A stretch of 27,470 nucleotides of DNA from Bacteroidales bacterium UBA5206. GTDB taxonomy: Bacteria > Bacteroidota > Bacteroidia > Bacteroidales > Tenuifilaceae. Below, piece after piece: positions 1 through 7,340 of the stretch. The position numbers and the translations under genes were made by a program. The notes beneath the pieces are model-generated. The model was not told where the DNA came from and made no database searches. It saw only the letters and a list, made by a program, of their open reading frames with translations. The DNA lies in assembly GCA_002412705.1 (NCBI GenBank), contig DHVO01000150.1, positions 1 to 27,470 on the forward strand, given 5' to 3'. Every line of letters begins with the position of its first letter. Position 1 is the first letter of the stretch.

Positions 1-1034
1 ACTACGAAGGTACTTCGTTAACCAACGATAAGCGCGGTCTTTGGGGCGGTCTTATTGTGCTTGGCAACGCCAAATTGAACTCTACCCCAGGCGAAACCGC
101 TATTGAGGGTATCCCAACAACAGAACCTAGAGGTCTTTATGGTGGAACCAACGATACCGACAACAGTGGTATTATTAAGTACGTTTCAATACGCCATGGA
201 GGTACCGATATTGGCGAGGGTAACGAAATTAACGGCTTAACCCTAGGCGGTGTAGGTTCTGGAACTACCATTGAGTACGTTGAGGTTCTTGCAAACAAGG
301 ACGACGGAGTTGAATTCTTTGGTGGTACTGTTAACACTCGCTATGTACTAGTGTCAAACTGCGGCGACGACAGCTACGACTACGACGAAGGATTTCGCGG
401 TAAAGGTCAGTTCTGGGTTGCCATACAGGATCCAACAGCAGCAAACCGTGGCGGTGAGCACGATGGTGGTACAAACCCAGAAGATGGAGAGCCTTACGCT
501 AAACCAGAAATTCGCAATGCTACTTTTATTGGTAAGGGAACTGCAAATGCACTTGGAGAGGACGACCTAATCATTTTCCGCGACAATGCAGGTGGATTCT
601 ACTACAACTCAATTTTTGTAGGCTTCCCTAAGGGTATCAACATTGAGATTCTTGGTGATGGCGACAACTACTCACAGTGCTCTTACAAGCAAATGGTTGA
701 TGGCAACCTAAAAATTGAGAACAACCTATTCTACGGTGTTGCCGACAACTCTGCAGCAAAACTACTTTACGTTAAAAAGGAGAGCAAATCAACCATTAGC
801 GATGCTACGGTTGCTACAGCAAACAGCTGGGTTGCCACCTACTGGACTTCGGCTAATAACGTAAACGATGTTGACCCAGGCGTATCAGCAGCTAACCCTG
901 TTCCAACAGGAAATGTTAGCGGTGCAGCTCAATCTACCGACAGCTGGTTTATGAATGTATCCTACAAAGGCGCTTTTGAACCTGGTGTTGCAAACCATTG
1001 GGCTAAAGGCTGGACAAGAACTTTTGCTAACTAA
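1..1034 (+). CDS. Secreted beta-helix-like surface protein, 5' end missing
   Basis: The reading frame is already open at base 3 and runs to the stop at 1032-1034, so this is the C-terminal part (about 343 residues) of a gene that begins upstream. A GTG at 57 is not the true start, because family-like sequence (YEGTSLTNDKRGLWGGLIVL) precedes it. The visible part is rich in Gly, Asp and Asn and has short beta-strand-like repeats with conserved acidic patches (DDGVEFFGGTVN, DDSYDYDEGF, EDDLIIFRDNAGGF). I recognise this pattern from Bacteroidota secreted proteins predicted to form a parallel beta-helix, usually annotated as hypothetical. No T9SS sorting domain is visible at the end (KGWTRTFAN). 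Any signal peptide or lipobox lies outside the window. It precedes a TonB-dependent receptor on the same strand, so an outer-surface role beside that receptor is plausible. The ligand is unknown. Confidence 0.7.
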   Translation, partial: YEGTSLTNDKRGLWGGLIVLGNAKLNSTPGETAIEGIPTTEPRGLYGGTNDTDNSGIIKYVSIRHGGTDIGEGNEINGLTLGGVGSGTTIEYVEVLANKDDGVEFFGGTVNTRYVLVSNCGDDSYDYDEGFRGKGQFWVAIQDPTAANRGGEHDGGTNPEDGEPYAKPEIRNATFIGKGTANALGEDDLIIFRDNAGGFYYNSIFVGFPKGINIEILGDGDNYSQCSYKQMVDGNLKIENNLFYGVADNSAAKLLYVKKESKSTISDATVATANSWVATYWTSANNVNDVDPGVSAANPVPTGNVSGAAQSTDSWFMNVSYKGAFEPGVANHWAKGWTRTFAN

Positions 1035-1051
1035 TTAATTACACAATACCT

Positions 1052-1097
1052 ATCGGGAGTTAGTCGGACGAATTCTATTCAACGACTGATTCCCGAT
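1052..1097 (+). other. Intercistronic hairpin (15-bp stem)
   Basis: Bases 1052-1066 pair with 1083-1097 along 15 positions, with two G-U wobbles and a 16-base loop. The hairpin lies 18 bases after the beta-helix stop and 65 bases before the receptor start. No T-run follows directly, so it is not a textbook intrinsic terminator. It could be an attenuating or mRNA-stabilising hairpin that sets different expression levels for the two flanking genes. Confidence 0.5.
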
Positions 1098-1161
1098 AAT
1101 CAATTTTAAACCTCTTTTGATTTTTAAAGCATTTAAGCATTAACAAATACACCACCTAATA

Positions 1162-3945
1162 ATGAACAGATTAATAATTACCCTTGCCTTTATCGTCGCA
1201 TTTGTTGGCTTCGGCTTTTCGCAAAATGGCAGTATTACGGGTAATGTTATCGACAAGGATAGAGGCGAAACCCTAATTGGTGCAACCATTATTATAGAGG
1301 GCACAACTACGGGTACAACTACCGATTTTGACGGAAACTACACCTTAAAAGGATTAACACCTGGAACCTATAGCATTGTATGTTCATTTATCTCCTACGA
1401 GCCCATTAAGGTTACAGGCGTAGAAGTAAAGTCAACCACTCCAACTGTTATCAACTTTAGCCTTCGCGAGGCAACCATTGGCCTAGAAGAGGTTGTGGTA
1501 TCGGCACGCGCGGTGCAAAAAACGGAGCAAGCATTGCTCACCCTACAGCGCAAGTCGGCAAACGTACTCGATGGCATATCGGCACAGCAAATTAGCCGCC
1601 TAGGCGATAATGATGCCGCTGGCGCACTAAAGCGCGTTACTGGAATATCGGTTGAAGGTGGCAAGTACGTTTACGTTCGTGGACTTAGCGACCGATACAG
1701 CATAACCACTCTGAACAAAGCGGAAATTCCGGGTCTAGATCCCAACCGCAACACGGTACAAATGGACCTATTCCCCAGTAACATTATTGAGAATATGGTT
1801 GTTAGCAAGACCTTCTCACCAGAACTACCCGGCTCATTCTCTGGTGGGTATGTAAACATCGTTACAAAGGATTTTCCTGAGAAGTTCACCTTCCAGCTAT
1901 CCATGGGAATGGGTTACAACTCCAACAGTAACTTAAAGAACGACTTTTTACTATACAAGGGAGGAAAAACGGACTGGCTAGCTTTTGACGATGGTACTCG
2001 CGCTATGCCTAATGAGGCAAAGGGGCAAATCCCATACCTTTACGAAAACGACGCTAAGCTTACGCAGATAACCCGTTCTTTTAGCAAGCAAATGGCCCCA
2101 GAGCAGGTTAACTCTTTCCTTAACCAGAGCTACTCAATATCAATGGGTAACAAGAAGGAACTTTTAGGCAAAGATTTAGGCTACCTTGTTAGCCTTACCT
2201 ACCAAAACGATTTTTCACAAACCAACAATGGCGAAACCAATAGGTATAAACTAACGGATAAGAACTCGCAATACTTAGTACCCGAACTAGTTCTCCCCTA
2301 CGACCTAAAGGGCAATCAGGAGGTGCTATGGGGTGCAATGGGAACTGTAAACTACAAGCTAAACAACAATAATAAGGTAGGCGTTGTGCTAATTCACAAC
2401 CAGAGCGGCCAGTCGTCGGCACGTATGCAGGAAGGGCGCAAACCATCCGATGGCGACATGCACTACCAAACCCGCACGCTACAGTACCTTCAAAGAGGTT
2501 TTACCTCGTACCAGCTAAAGGGAGAGCATGTGCTTCCAACATTGGGCAAAACAAAGATTGAGTGGCTATCGTCTTACACCGTGTCCACACAGGACGAGCC
2601 AGATCTACGTTTCTTCACCAACAGCTATGCTGTTAATGGTACCGATACCGTTTATAGCATAAACCCAACGCTTTACCCTGTTCCTACCCGTTACTTCCGT
2701 AACATGGAGGAGTCGAACTGGGACAACAAGCTCGACATTGAAATCCCCGTTAAAATTGCAGGCAAAACAGGAAAGGTGATGCTTGGCGGAGCTGCAGTGC
2801 TCAAGAACAGGGCATTTAGGGAGAAAAGTTTTACCTACCGCGAGAACTCAAACACCTTCAATGGTAATATTACCGAGTATTTTGCTGATGAAAACCTACA
2901 TGCTCCCGATGGGATTTATATATCAAACTCAAAATCGACAAACGAAAAGAACAGCTACGATGGCGAGCAGCTTGTTGCGGCTGGTTACTCGTTGTTAGAC
3001 CTTAGCCTAACCAGCAAATTAAGGGCAAATGTTGGTGCACGCGTAGAGCACACCAATATTCTAACCCAGAGCTTAAGGGCAAATGTTGCCAAGGGCGAAA
3101 TCACATCAACCGATATACTGCCAGCACTAAACCTAACCTACTCGGCAACAGAGAAAACCAACTTCCGCCTTGCGGCTAGTAGAACCCTTGCACGACCATC
3201 GTTTAGGGAGTTGGCACCTTATGCATCGCTCGATTTTGTTGGCGATTTTGTTTTTGTGGGTAATGCCAACCTTGATAGAACCCTAATTGATAACTTCGAC
3301 TTACGCTGGGAAACCTTTATGAACTCTGGCGAAATAATATCACTTAGCGTATTCTACAAGATGTTTCACAACCCTATAGAGCGCACCTTTAACACCGAAG
3401 CAGCAAACCCAGAGCTAACCCTACGTAATGTTGATGAGGCTAGCCTATATGGTTTGGAAATTGAATTCCGCAAAAACTTGGATTTTGCCCAAATCACCAA
3501 GGATTTTAAGGTTGGATTAAACCTAACACTAGTAAAATCGCAAGTTAGCATTGATAGCAAGGAGCTGGAGCTAAAACGCCATTTCGATCCATCCTTTAGC
3601 AACACCCGTGTTATGTTTGGACAATCGCCATATATAGTAAATGCACACATAGGCTATAGTAACGAGAAGAATGGAATAAGCGCCAACCTAGCCTACAACA
3701 TATCAGGTGAAAGGTTATACTTAGTAAATGCAACAGGGGTTCCTGATGTTTACGAGACACCACGCGGACAAATGGACTTTAACATTAGCAAAACGTTTGC
3801 CCAGAAGTACTCTCTTAAGCTATCGGCAAAGAACCTACTCGATTCGCCCTACAAACAAACCTACGAATACGGAGGTAAGGAGTACGTTTTTAGTAACTAC
3901 TCGTTAGGCAGAACCTTTTCGTTCAGCATTTCGTACTCATTCTAG
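1162..3945 (+). CDS. TonB-dependent outer membrane receptor
   Basis: This 927-residue outer membrane receptor should import a substrate using TonB/ExbBD energy. Residues 1-20 are a signal peptide ending FGFSQ. Residues about 22-110 form a CarboxypepD_reg-like beta-sandwich (GSITGNVIDKDRGETLIGAT). The linker EEVVVSA is followed by a plug domain at about 120-240 with YVRGLSDRYSITTLN and the stretch PGLDPNRNTVQMDLFP. The rest is the beta-barrel, ending in the aromatic outer-membrane signal FSFSISYSF. Length is normal for the family. This plug type (RGL.DRY then DP.R..VQMDLFP) belongs to stand-alone receptors and not to SusC, and no SusD gene follows. The upstream partner is the beta-helix protein, and a MORN-repeat gene follows 74 bases later, possibly on the same transcript. 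The substrate cannot be deduced. Confidence 0.93.
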   Translation: MNRLIITLAFIVAFVGFGFSQNGSITGNVIDKDRGETLIGATIIIEGTTTGTTTDFDGNYTLKGLTPGTYSIVCSFISYEPIKVTGVEVKSTTPTVINFSLREATIGLEEVVVSARAVQKTEQALLTLQRKSANVLDGISAQQISRLGDNDAAGALKRVTGISVEGGKYVYVRGLSDRYSITTLNKAEIPGLDPNRNTVQMDLFPSNIIENMVVSKTFSPELPGSFSGGYVNIVTKDFPEKFTFQLSMGMGYNSNSNLKNDFLLYKGGKTDWLAFDDGTRAMPNEAKGQIPYLYENDAKLTQITRSFSKQMAPEQVNSFLNQSYSISMGNKKELLGKDLGYLVSLTYQNDFSQTNNGETNRYKLTDKNSQYLVPELVLPYDLKGNQEVLWGAMGTVNYKLNNNNKVGVVLIHNQSGQSSARMQEGRKPSDGDMHYQTRTLQYLQRGFTSYQLKGEHVLPTLGKTKIEWLSSYTVSTQDEPDLRFFTNSYAVNGTDTVYSINPTLYPVPTRYFRNMEESNWDNKLDIEIPVKIAGKTGKVMLGGAAVLKNRAFREKSFTYRENSNTFNGNITEYFADENLHAPDGIYISNSKSTNEKNSYDGEQLVAAGYSLLDLSLTSKLRANVGARVEHTNILTQSLRANVAKGEITSTDILPALNLTYSATEKTNFRLAASRTLARPSFRELAPYASLDFVGDFVFVGNANLDRTLIDNFDLRWETFMNSGEIISLSVFYKMFHNPIERTFNTEAANPELTLRNVDEASLYGLEIEFRKNLDFAQITKDFKVGLNLTLVKSQVSIDSKELELKRHFDPSFSNTRVMFGQSPYIVNAHIGYSNEKNGISANLAYNISGERLYLVNATGVPDVYETPRGQMDFNISKTFAQKYSLKLSAKNLLDSPYKQTYEYGGKEYVFSNYSLGRTFSFSISYSF

Positions 3946-4019
3946 TAACTGGTACAAAAATTGAAAGAAAAGAAAATCGAGAGTAAAGCATTTATAACCT
4001 TCACCATAATCTGTTCACA

Positions 4020-4481
4020 ATGAAAAGACTTTTAATACTTATAGCGCTACTTATAGCCTCGCAGTACACCTTTGCCCAGCTAACACAAAGTGACGATGGC
4101 AGGTACTTCGATCAAAACAAAAAGCCATATACTGGCCTCTATAGCGAGAAGTATCCTAATGGGAACCTCCGAATTGAGATGAACATTACCGATGGTATGC
4201 TTGATGGCACTTACAAAACCTATTTTGAGAATGGCCAGCTAAACGAAATCCGCTCCTACAAAGCAGGAAAAATGGACGGAGTATGGGAAACCTTTAATGA
4301 TAAAGGGGTTAAAACCGCCGAAGCGAGCTTTAAGGATGGCGTAAAGCATGGAAAATGGTTTGTTTGGGACGATGCAGGCACCATGCGGTACGACATGACC
4401 TACAACAACGGAAAGAAGTCGGGAAAGTGGATAATTTACGATGCCCAAGGGAATATCCTAAGCGAAAAAAGTTACGAATGA
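4020..4481 (+). CDS. Exported MORN-repeat (YwqK-like) protein
   Basis: The protein has 153 residues. Residues 1-20 are a signal peptide (MKRLLILIALLIASQYTFAQ). The rest is about five tandem MORN_2-type repeats of roughly 24 residues, each built around a aromatic-x-NG/DG core followed by a (K/M)xG turn. Examples are YFENGQLNEIRSYKAGKMDG, FNDKGVKTAEASFKDGVKHG and YDAQGNILSEKSYE. Such proteins are often labelled 'YwqK family antitoxin'. Here there is no toxin gene alongside and the protein is exported, so I do not infer a toxin-antitoxin role. It follows the receptor on the same strand and is closed off by a strong terminator, so it may be the last gene of that transcript. Function unknown. Confidence 0.85.
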   Translation: MKRLLILIALLIASQYTFAQLTQSDDGRYFDQNKKPYTGLYSEKYPNGNLRIEMNITDGMLDGTYKTYFENGQLNEIRSYKAGKMDGVWETFNDKGVKTAEASFKDGVKHGKWFVWDDAGTMRYDMTYNNGKKSGKWIIYDAQGNILSEKSYE

Positions 4482-4502
4482 GAATATTTTTACAATCTTT
4501 GC

Positions 4503-4533
4503 AAAGGCTGAGGGTTTTCCTTCAGCCTTTTTC
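4503..4533 (+). terminator. Rho-independent terminator after the MORN-repeat gene
   Basis: A 12-bp stem (4503-4514 with 4519-4530, one G-U pair) closes a TTTT loop and runs into a T-run. It lies 21 bases past the stop codon and separates this gene from the dehydrogenase gene downstream. Confidence 0.85.
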
Positions 4534-4600
4534 TCATTATAAACGCAAAATAGTGAGCCAATAACGGTACGGTTACCTCACTACTCTCAAGTATTACGCT

Positions 4601-5398
4601 ATGGATATTTTTAAAGATAAGCTTTGCTGGATAACCGGTGCTTCATCTGGAATAGGCCAGGCTTTAGCGCTTGAACTGGCAAAAGAGGGAGCAAAACTAG
4701 TAATCTCATCGAACCAGCAAACCGATTTGGATAAAGTTAAAGAGCAATGCTTACAGCACACCTCCTTTTGTGAGGCTATAGCTTTTGATCTTTCCAACCC
4801 AGTGGTTGTTGAGCAAACAGCCCTAGAGGTGCAGCAAAAGTACGGAGCTATATACCTGCTTATTAACAATGGTGGCATAAGTCAGCGCGCCTTAGCCATT
4901 GACACATCCATTGCCCTTGATAGGAAGATTATGGAAATAGACTTCTTCTCCTATGTGGTGCTCACAAAGGCTATACTACCCAAAATGATTGAGGCTGGCG
5001 AAGGGTACATTGCAGCAACAAGTAGCATATCGGGCAAGTTTGGTTTCCCGCTACGATCCATGTACGCATCGGCCAAGCATGCCATTCAGGGTTTCTTTGA
5101 AACCATTAGGCTGGAGCTCCTGCCCCACAATATTTTTGTAACCATAGCCTATCCCGGCCGGGTTCAAACCAACATATCGCTAAATGCACTTGAAAAAGAT
5201 GGCACTCCCCACGGGAAAATGGATCCAGGGCAAGCCAATGGCATACCTGCCGATGTTTGCGCCCAACGTTACCTCAAGGCCATAAAAAAGCGCAAACCAG
5301 AGGTGCTTATTGGTGGTAAGGAGCTGCTAATGGTGCACATAAAAAGACTTTTCCCAAGAATATTCTACCAAGTTATTGGAAATATAAAAACAACCTAA
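4601..5398 (+). CDS. Short-chain dehydrogenase/reductase (SDR)
   Basis: This is a classical SDR of 265 residues, an NAD(P)-dependent oxidoreductase expected in the cytoplasm. The Rossmann nucleotide motif TGASSGIG is at residues 12-19, the NNGG motif at 89-92, the catalytic Ser at 142 (in ATSSISG), and the Tyr/Lys pair at Y155 and K159 (YASAK). All key residues are intact. The C-terminal tail (KKRKPEVLIGGKELLMVHIKR) resembles the DHRS7-like/ketoreductase subgroup. The cofactor and substrate cannot be fixed from sequence. The VOC gene starts only 20 bases after the stop, so the two are probably co-transcribed and may act on the same metabolite. Confidence 0.9.
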   Translation: MDIFKDKLCWITGASSGIGQALALELAKEGAKLVISSNQQTDLDKVKEQCLQHTSFCEAIAFDLSNPVVVEQTALEVQQKYGAIYLLINNGGISQRALAIDTSIALDRKIMEIDFFSYVVLTKAILPKMIEAGEGYIAATSSISGKFGFPLRSMYASAKHAIQGFFETIRLELLPHNIFVTIAYPGRVQTNISLNALEKDGTPHGKMDPGQANGIPADVCAQRYLKAIKKRKPEVLIGGKELLMVHIKRLFPRIFYQVIGNIKTT

Positions 5399-5418
5399 AC
5401 CTAACATACCACATCGCA

Positions 5419-6498
5419 ATGGAAAAGATAATTTGTGGCATACAGCAAATTGGTATTGGTGTTGCCAACAATTACAAGGCATGGAGCTGGTACATTAAGG
5501 CATTTGGCGTTGACGTTCGCGTGTTTGAGGACGACACCGTAGCCGAGCTTATGCTTCCCTATACTGGGGGACAGCCCCAAAAGCGTCACGCATCGCTTGC
5601 CATTAACATGCAAGGTGGCGGAGGCTTTGAGATTTGGCAGTACTCTGGACGAACACCTCTTGCTCCTTCATTTGATGTTACGCTTGGCGATCTTGGAATT
5701 TTCGCAGCTAAAATAAAGTGTTTCGATGCTACCAAAGCCTATCATCACCTAAAATCGCAGGGAATTGAGCCGCTTGGCGATGTTCACTCTGGTCCCGATG
5801 GTAAACTGCACTTCTTTGTAAAAGACCCATTTGGTAATCATTTCCAGGTAATTGAAAGCAATTCGTGGTTTAACAACCTCGATAAACCAACAGGTGGCAC
5901 TTATGGTGCTGTTATTGGTGTTTCCGATATTGACAAATCGCTTGTGGTTTACCAAAAGATTTTGGGCTACGATAAAATAGTATTTGATGGCGTTGACTCA
6001 TTTAACGACCTAAAAGATCTACCCGGCGGAACACGGCAAATGCGCCGAGTTGTACTAACCCACAGCTCTCCCCGGAAAGGAGCGCTTAGCGAGCTAATAG
6101 GCGACAGCCAAATTGAGCTAGTTCAGCTAGTTGACGACAAGGCAAACAAGATTTTTGAGAATCGTTTCTGGGGCGACTTAGGATTTATTCACCTCTGTTT
6201 TGATGTAAAGCACATGAGTGCTCTGGAAAAGGAGTGCAACGAGGCTGGATTCCCATTTACCGTTAACTCAAACGTTAAGCATAACGCTAACGGTAGCTTT
6301 GATATGGGCGAAGCAGCTGGGCATTTTACCTATATTGAGGATCCCGACGGAACTCTTATTGAGTTTGTTGAAACTCATAAAATCCCCATTATGAAAAAGC
6401 TTGGCCTTTTCATAAACCTAGACAAGCGCGATCCTGAAAAGCGATTACCACGCTGGATGCTTAAACTGCTGGGATTGAAAAAAGTAAAGGGGCTATAG
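5419..6498 (+). CDS. Two-domain VOC protein (HPPD-like fold)
   Basis: This 359-residue protein has two vicinal-oxygen-chelate (glyoxalase/dioxygenase) domains, roughly residues 5-150 and 160-320, plus a basic C-terminal tail ending KKVKGL. Each domain carries a beta-alpha-beta-beta-beta signature: FFVKDPFGNHFQVIE in the first, and FIHLCFDV with EDPDGTLIEFVE in the second. The overall plan resembles 4-hydroxyphenylpyruvate dioxygenase and related extradiol enzymes. The first strand of domain 1 has Gln (GIQQIGIGV, Q9/Q10) where many VOC enzymes have His. Glyoxalase I also uses a Gln ligand, so metal binding is possible but not assured. I would not call it hppD. It probably shares a transcript with the SDR upstream. 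Its stop codon lies inside the terminator hairpin. Confidence 0.82.
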   Translation: MEKIICGIQQIGIGVANNYKAWSWYIKAFGVDVRVFEDDTVAELMLPYTGGQPQKRHASLAINMQGGGGFEIWQYSGRTPLAPSFDVTLGDLGIFAAKIKCFDATKAYHHLKSQGIEPLGDVHSGPDGKLHFFVKDPFGNHFQVIESNSWFNNLDKPTGGTYGAVIGVSDIDKSLVVYQKILGYDKIVFDGVDSFNDLKDLPGGTRQMRRVVLTHSSPRKGALSELIGDSQIELVQLVDDKANKIFENRFWGDLGFIHLCFDVKHMSALEKECNEAGFPFTVNSNVKHNANGSFDMGEAAGHFTYIEDPDGTLIEFVETHKIPIMKKLGLFINLDKRDPEKRLPRWMLKLLGLKKVKGL

Positions 6499-6509
6499 CC
6501 CCTTTTTTT
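6486..6509. terminator. Bidirectional terminator between convergent genes
   Basis: An 8-bp GC-rich stem (6486-6493 with 6498-6505) around a TATA loop is followed by a T-run on the plus strand. On the minus strand it is followed by the T-rich complement of the VOC gene end. The VOC stop codon TAG (6496-6498) is inside the hairpin. The nitroreductase stop is at 6508 on the other strand. Confidence 0.85.
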
Positions 6510-7077
6510 ATAAATCGTTCACATCAAAGGTAAAAGACTCTATGCTAGACCTAACCCTAGGAGCATTAAGCCGCTTCTGCAATTCGGGAGGGAGAGCTGC
6601 TACATTCCCTTTATAGCCAACCGCAATTACTGCTACCGGATACTCCGTATCGTCCATCATTAGGGTTTCATGCATTAGCTCATGGTCAAAACCACCCATG
6701 GGGTGCGTTACCAAACCAAGCTCTGCTGCACGAATCATAAGATTGGCCGTTGCCATACCTACATCGTGCATTGCATAAAAGTTTTGCTTTCCAGTACGAT
6801 GTAGCTCTTTTTTTGCTGCTGAAACAATTAAAGCTGATGCATCCTTTGCCCAAACCCTATTCCCTTCGGCCAAAAGGTTAAGCACACTAATAAAAGCCTC
6901 GGGAGCCTCGCGTTTGGCATAGTAAAACCGCCATGGCTGCTCATTGTATGACGATGCAGCCCAACGTGCAGCATCAAAAAGTTCAAGTAAAACCTCTGTA
7001 GAAAGCTCTTTAGGCGCAAAGGCCAGTTCACTTCTTCTATCTTTTATTGGAGTACTACCATTCATCGGCTCCAGCAT
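6508..7077 (-). CDS. Nitroreductase family protein
   Basis: This 189-residue, probably FMN-dependent oxidoreductase has the family marks: an Arg pair near the N-terminus (DRRSEL, R14/R15) and AARWAASSYNEQPWRFYYA, which contacts FMN and forms the dimer. A central stretch (YAMHDVGMATANLMIRAAEL) and the C-terminal IAVGYKG complete the pattern. Length fits the short nitroreductase group (180-200 residues). Such enzymes reduce nitroaromatics, quinones or flavins with NAD(P)H, and the physiological substrate here is not evident. It stands alone, divergent from ornithine aminotransferase and convergent with the VOC gene. Confidence 0.92.
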   Translation of the reverse strand: MLEPMNGSTPIKDRRSELAFAPKELSTEVLLELFDAARWAASSYNEQPWRFYYAKREAPEAFISVLNLLAEGNRVWAKDASALIVSAAKKELHRTGKQNFYAMHDVGMATANLMIRAAELGLVTHPMGGFDHELMHETLMMDDTEYPVAVIAVGYKGNVAALPPELQKRLNAPRVRSSIESFTFDVNDL

Positions 7078-7243
7078 TTTATTAGTTAACGATTAGGGTT
7101 CCTTTTTGTTCAACCGTTGTAGCTAACAAGTAAACAACAGCCCTATTACCTTACAGCCCATAATATAAGTTGAAGAAGAATAAAAAGTAAAAAACCATAC
7201 AAAAAATCAACATGTTTCTTAACATAGCTGTATAGCAATTCAA

Positions 7244-7251
7244 TAACTTTG
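7244..7251 (+). promoter_or_regulatory. Candidate -7 box for ornithine aminotransferase
   Basis: TAACTTTG matches the Bacteroidota TAnnTTTG -7 consensus, about 90 bases before the start codon. No clear TTTG -33 element is found at the right distance, so this is tentative. The resulting leader would contain the inverted repeats at 7275-7305. Confidence 0.35.
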
Positions 7252-7340
7252 AAATGTGAAAAACTAGCAGTAAGATTGTAACCGTCATTAAACCCTTACA
7301 ATGACTTCTAAATACCTATAAATTAATAAAATCCACTGTT

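Noticed and set aside
2195..2446. Cys- and Pro-rich minus-strand frame within the TonB receptor gene
   Set aside because: It is a shadow of the barrel-coding sequence, with no start context or family resemblance.
4020..4481. Toxin-antitoxin role for the MORN-repeat protein
   Set aside because: The YwqK 'antitoxin' label is attached by family name only. This copy has a signal peptide and no toxin-like neighbour.
4494..4501. AATCTTTG as a promoter for the SDR gene
   Set aside because: It misses the first T of the -7 consensus, lacks a -33 element, and would start transcription inside the terminator hairpin.
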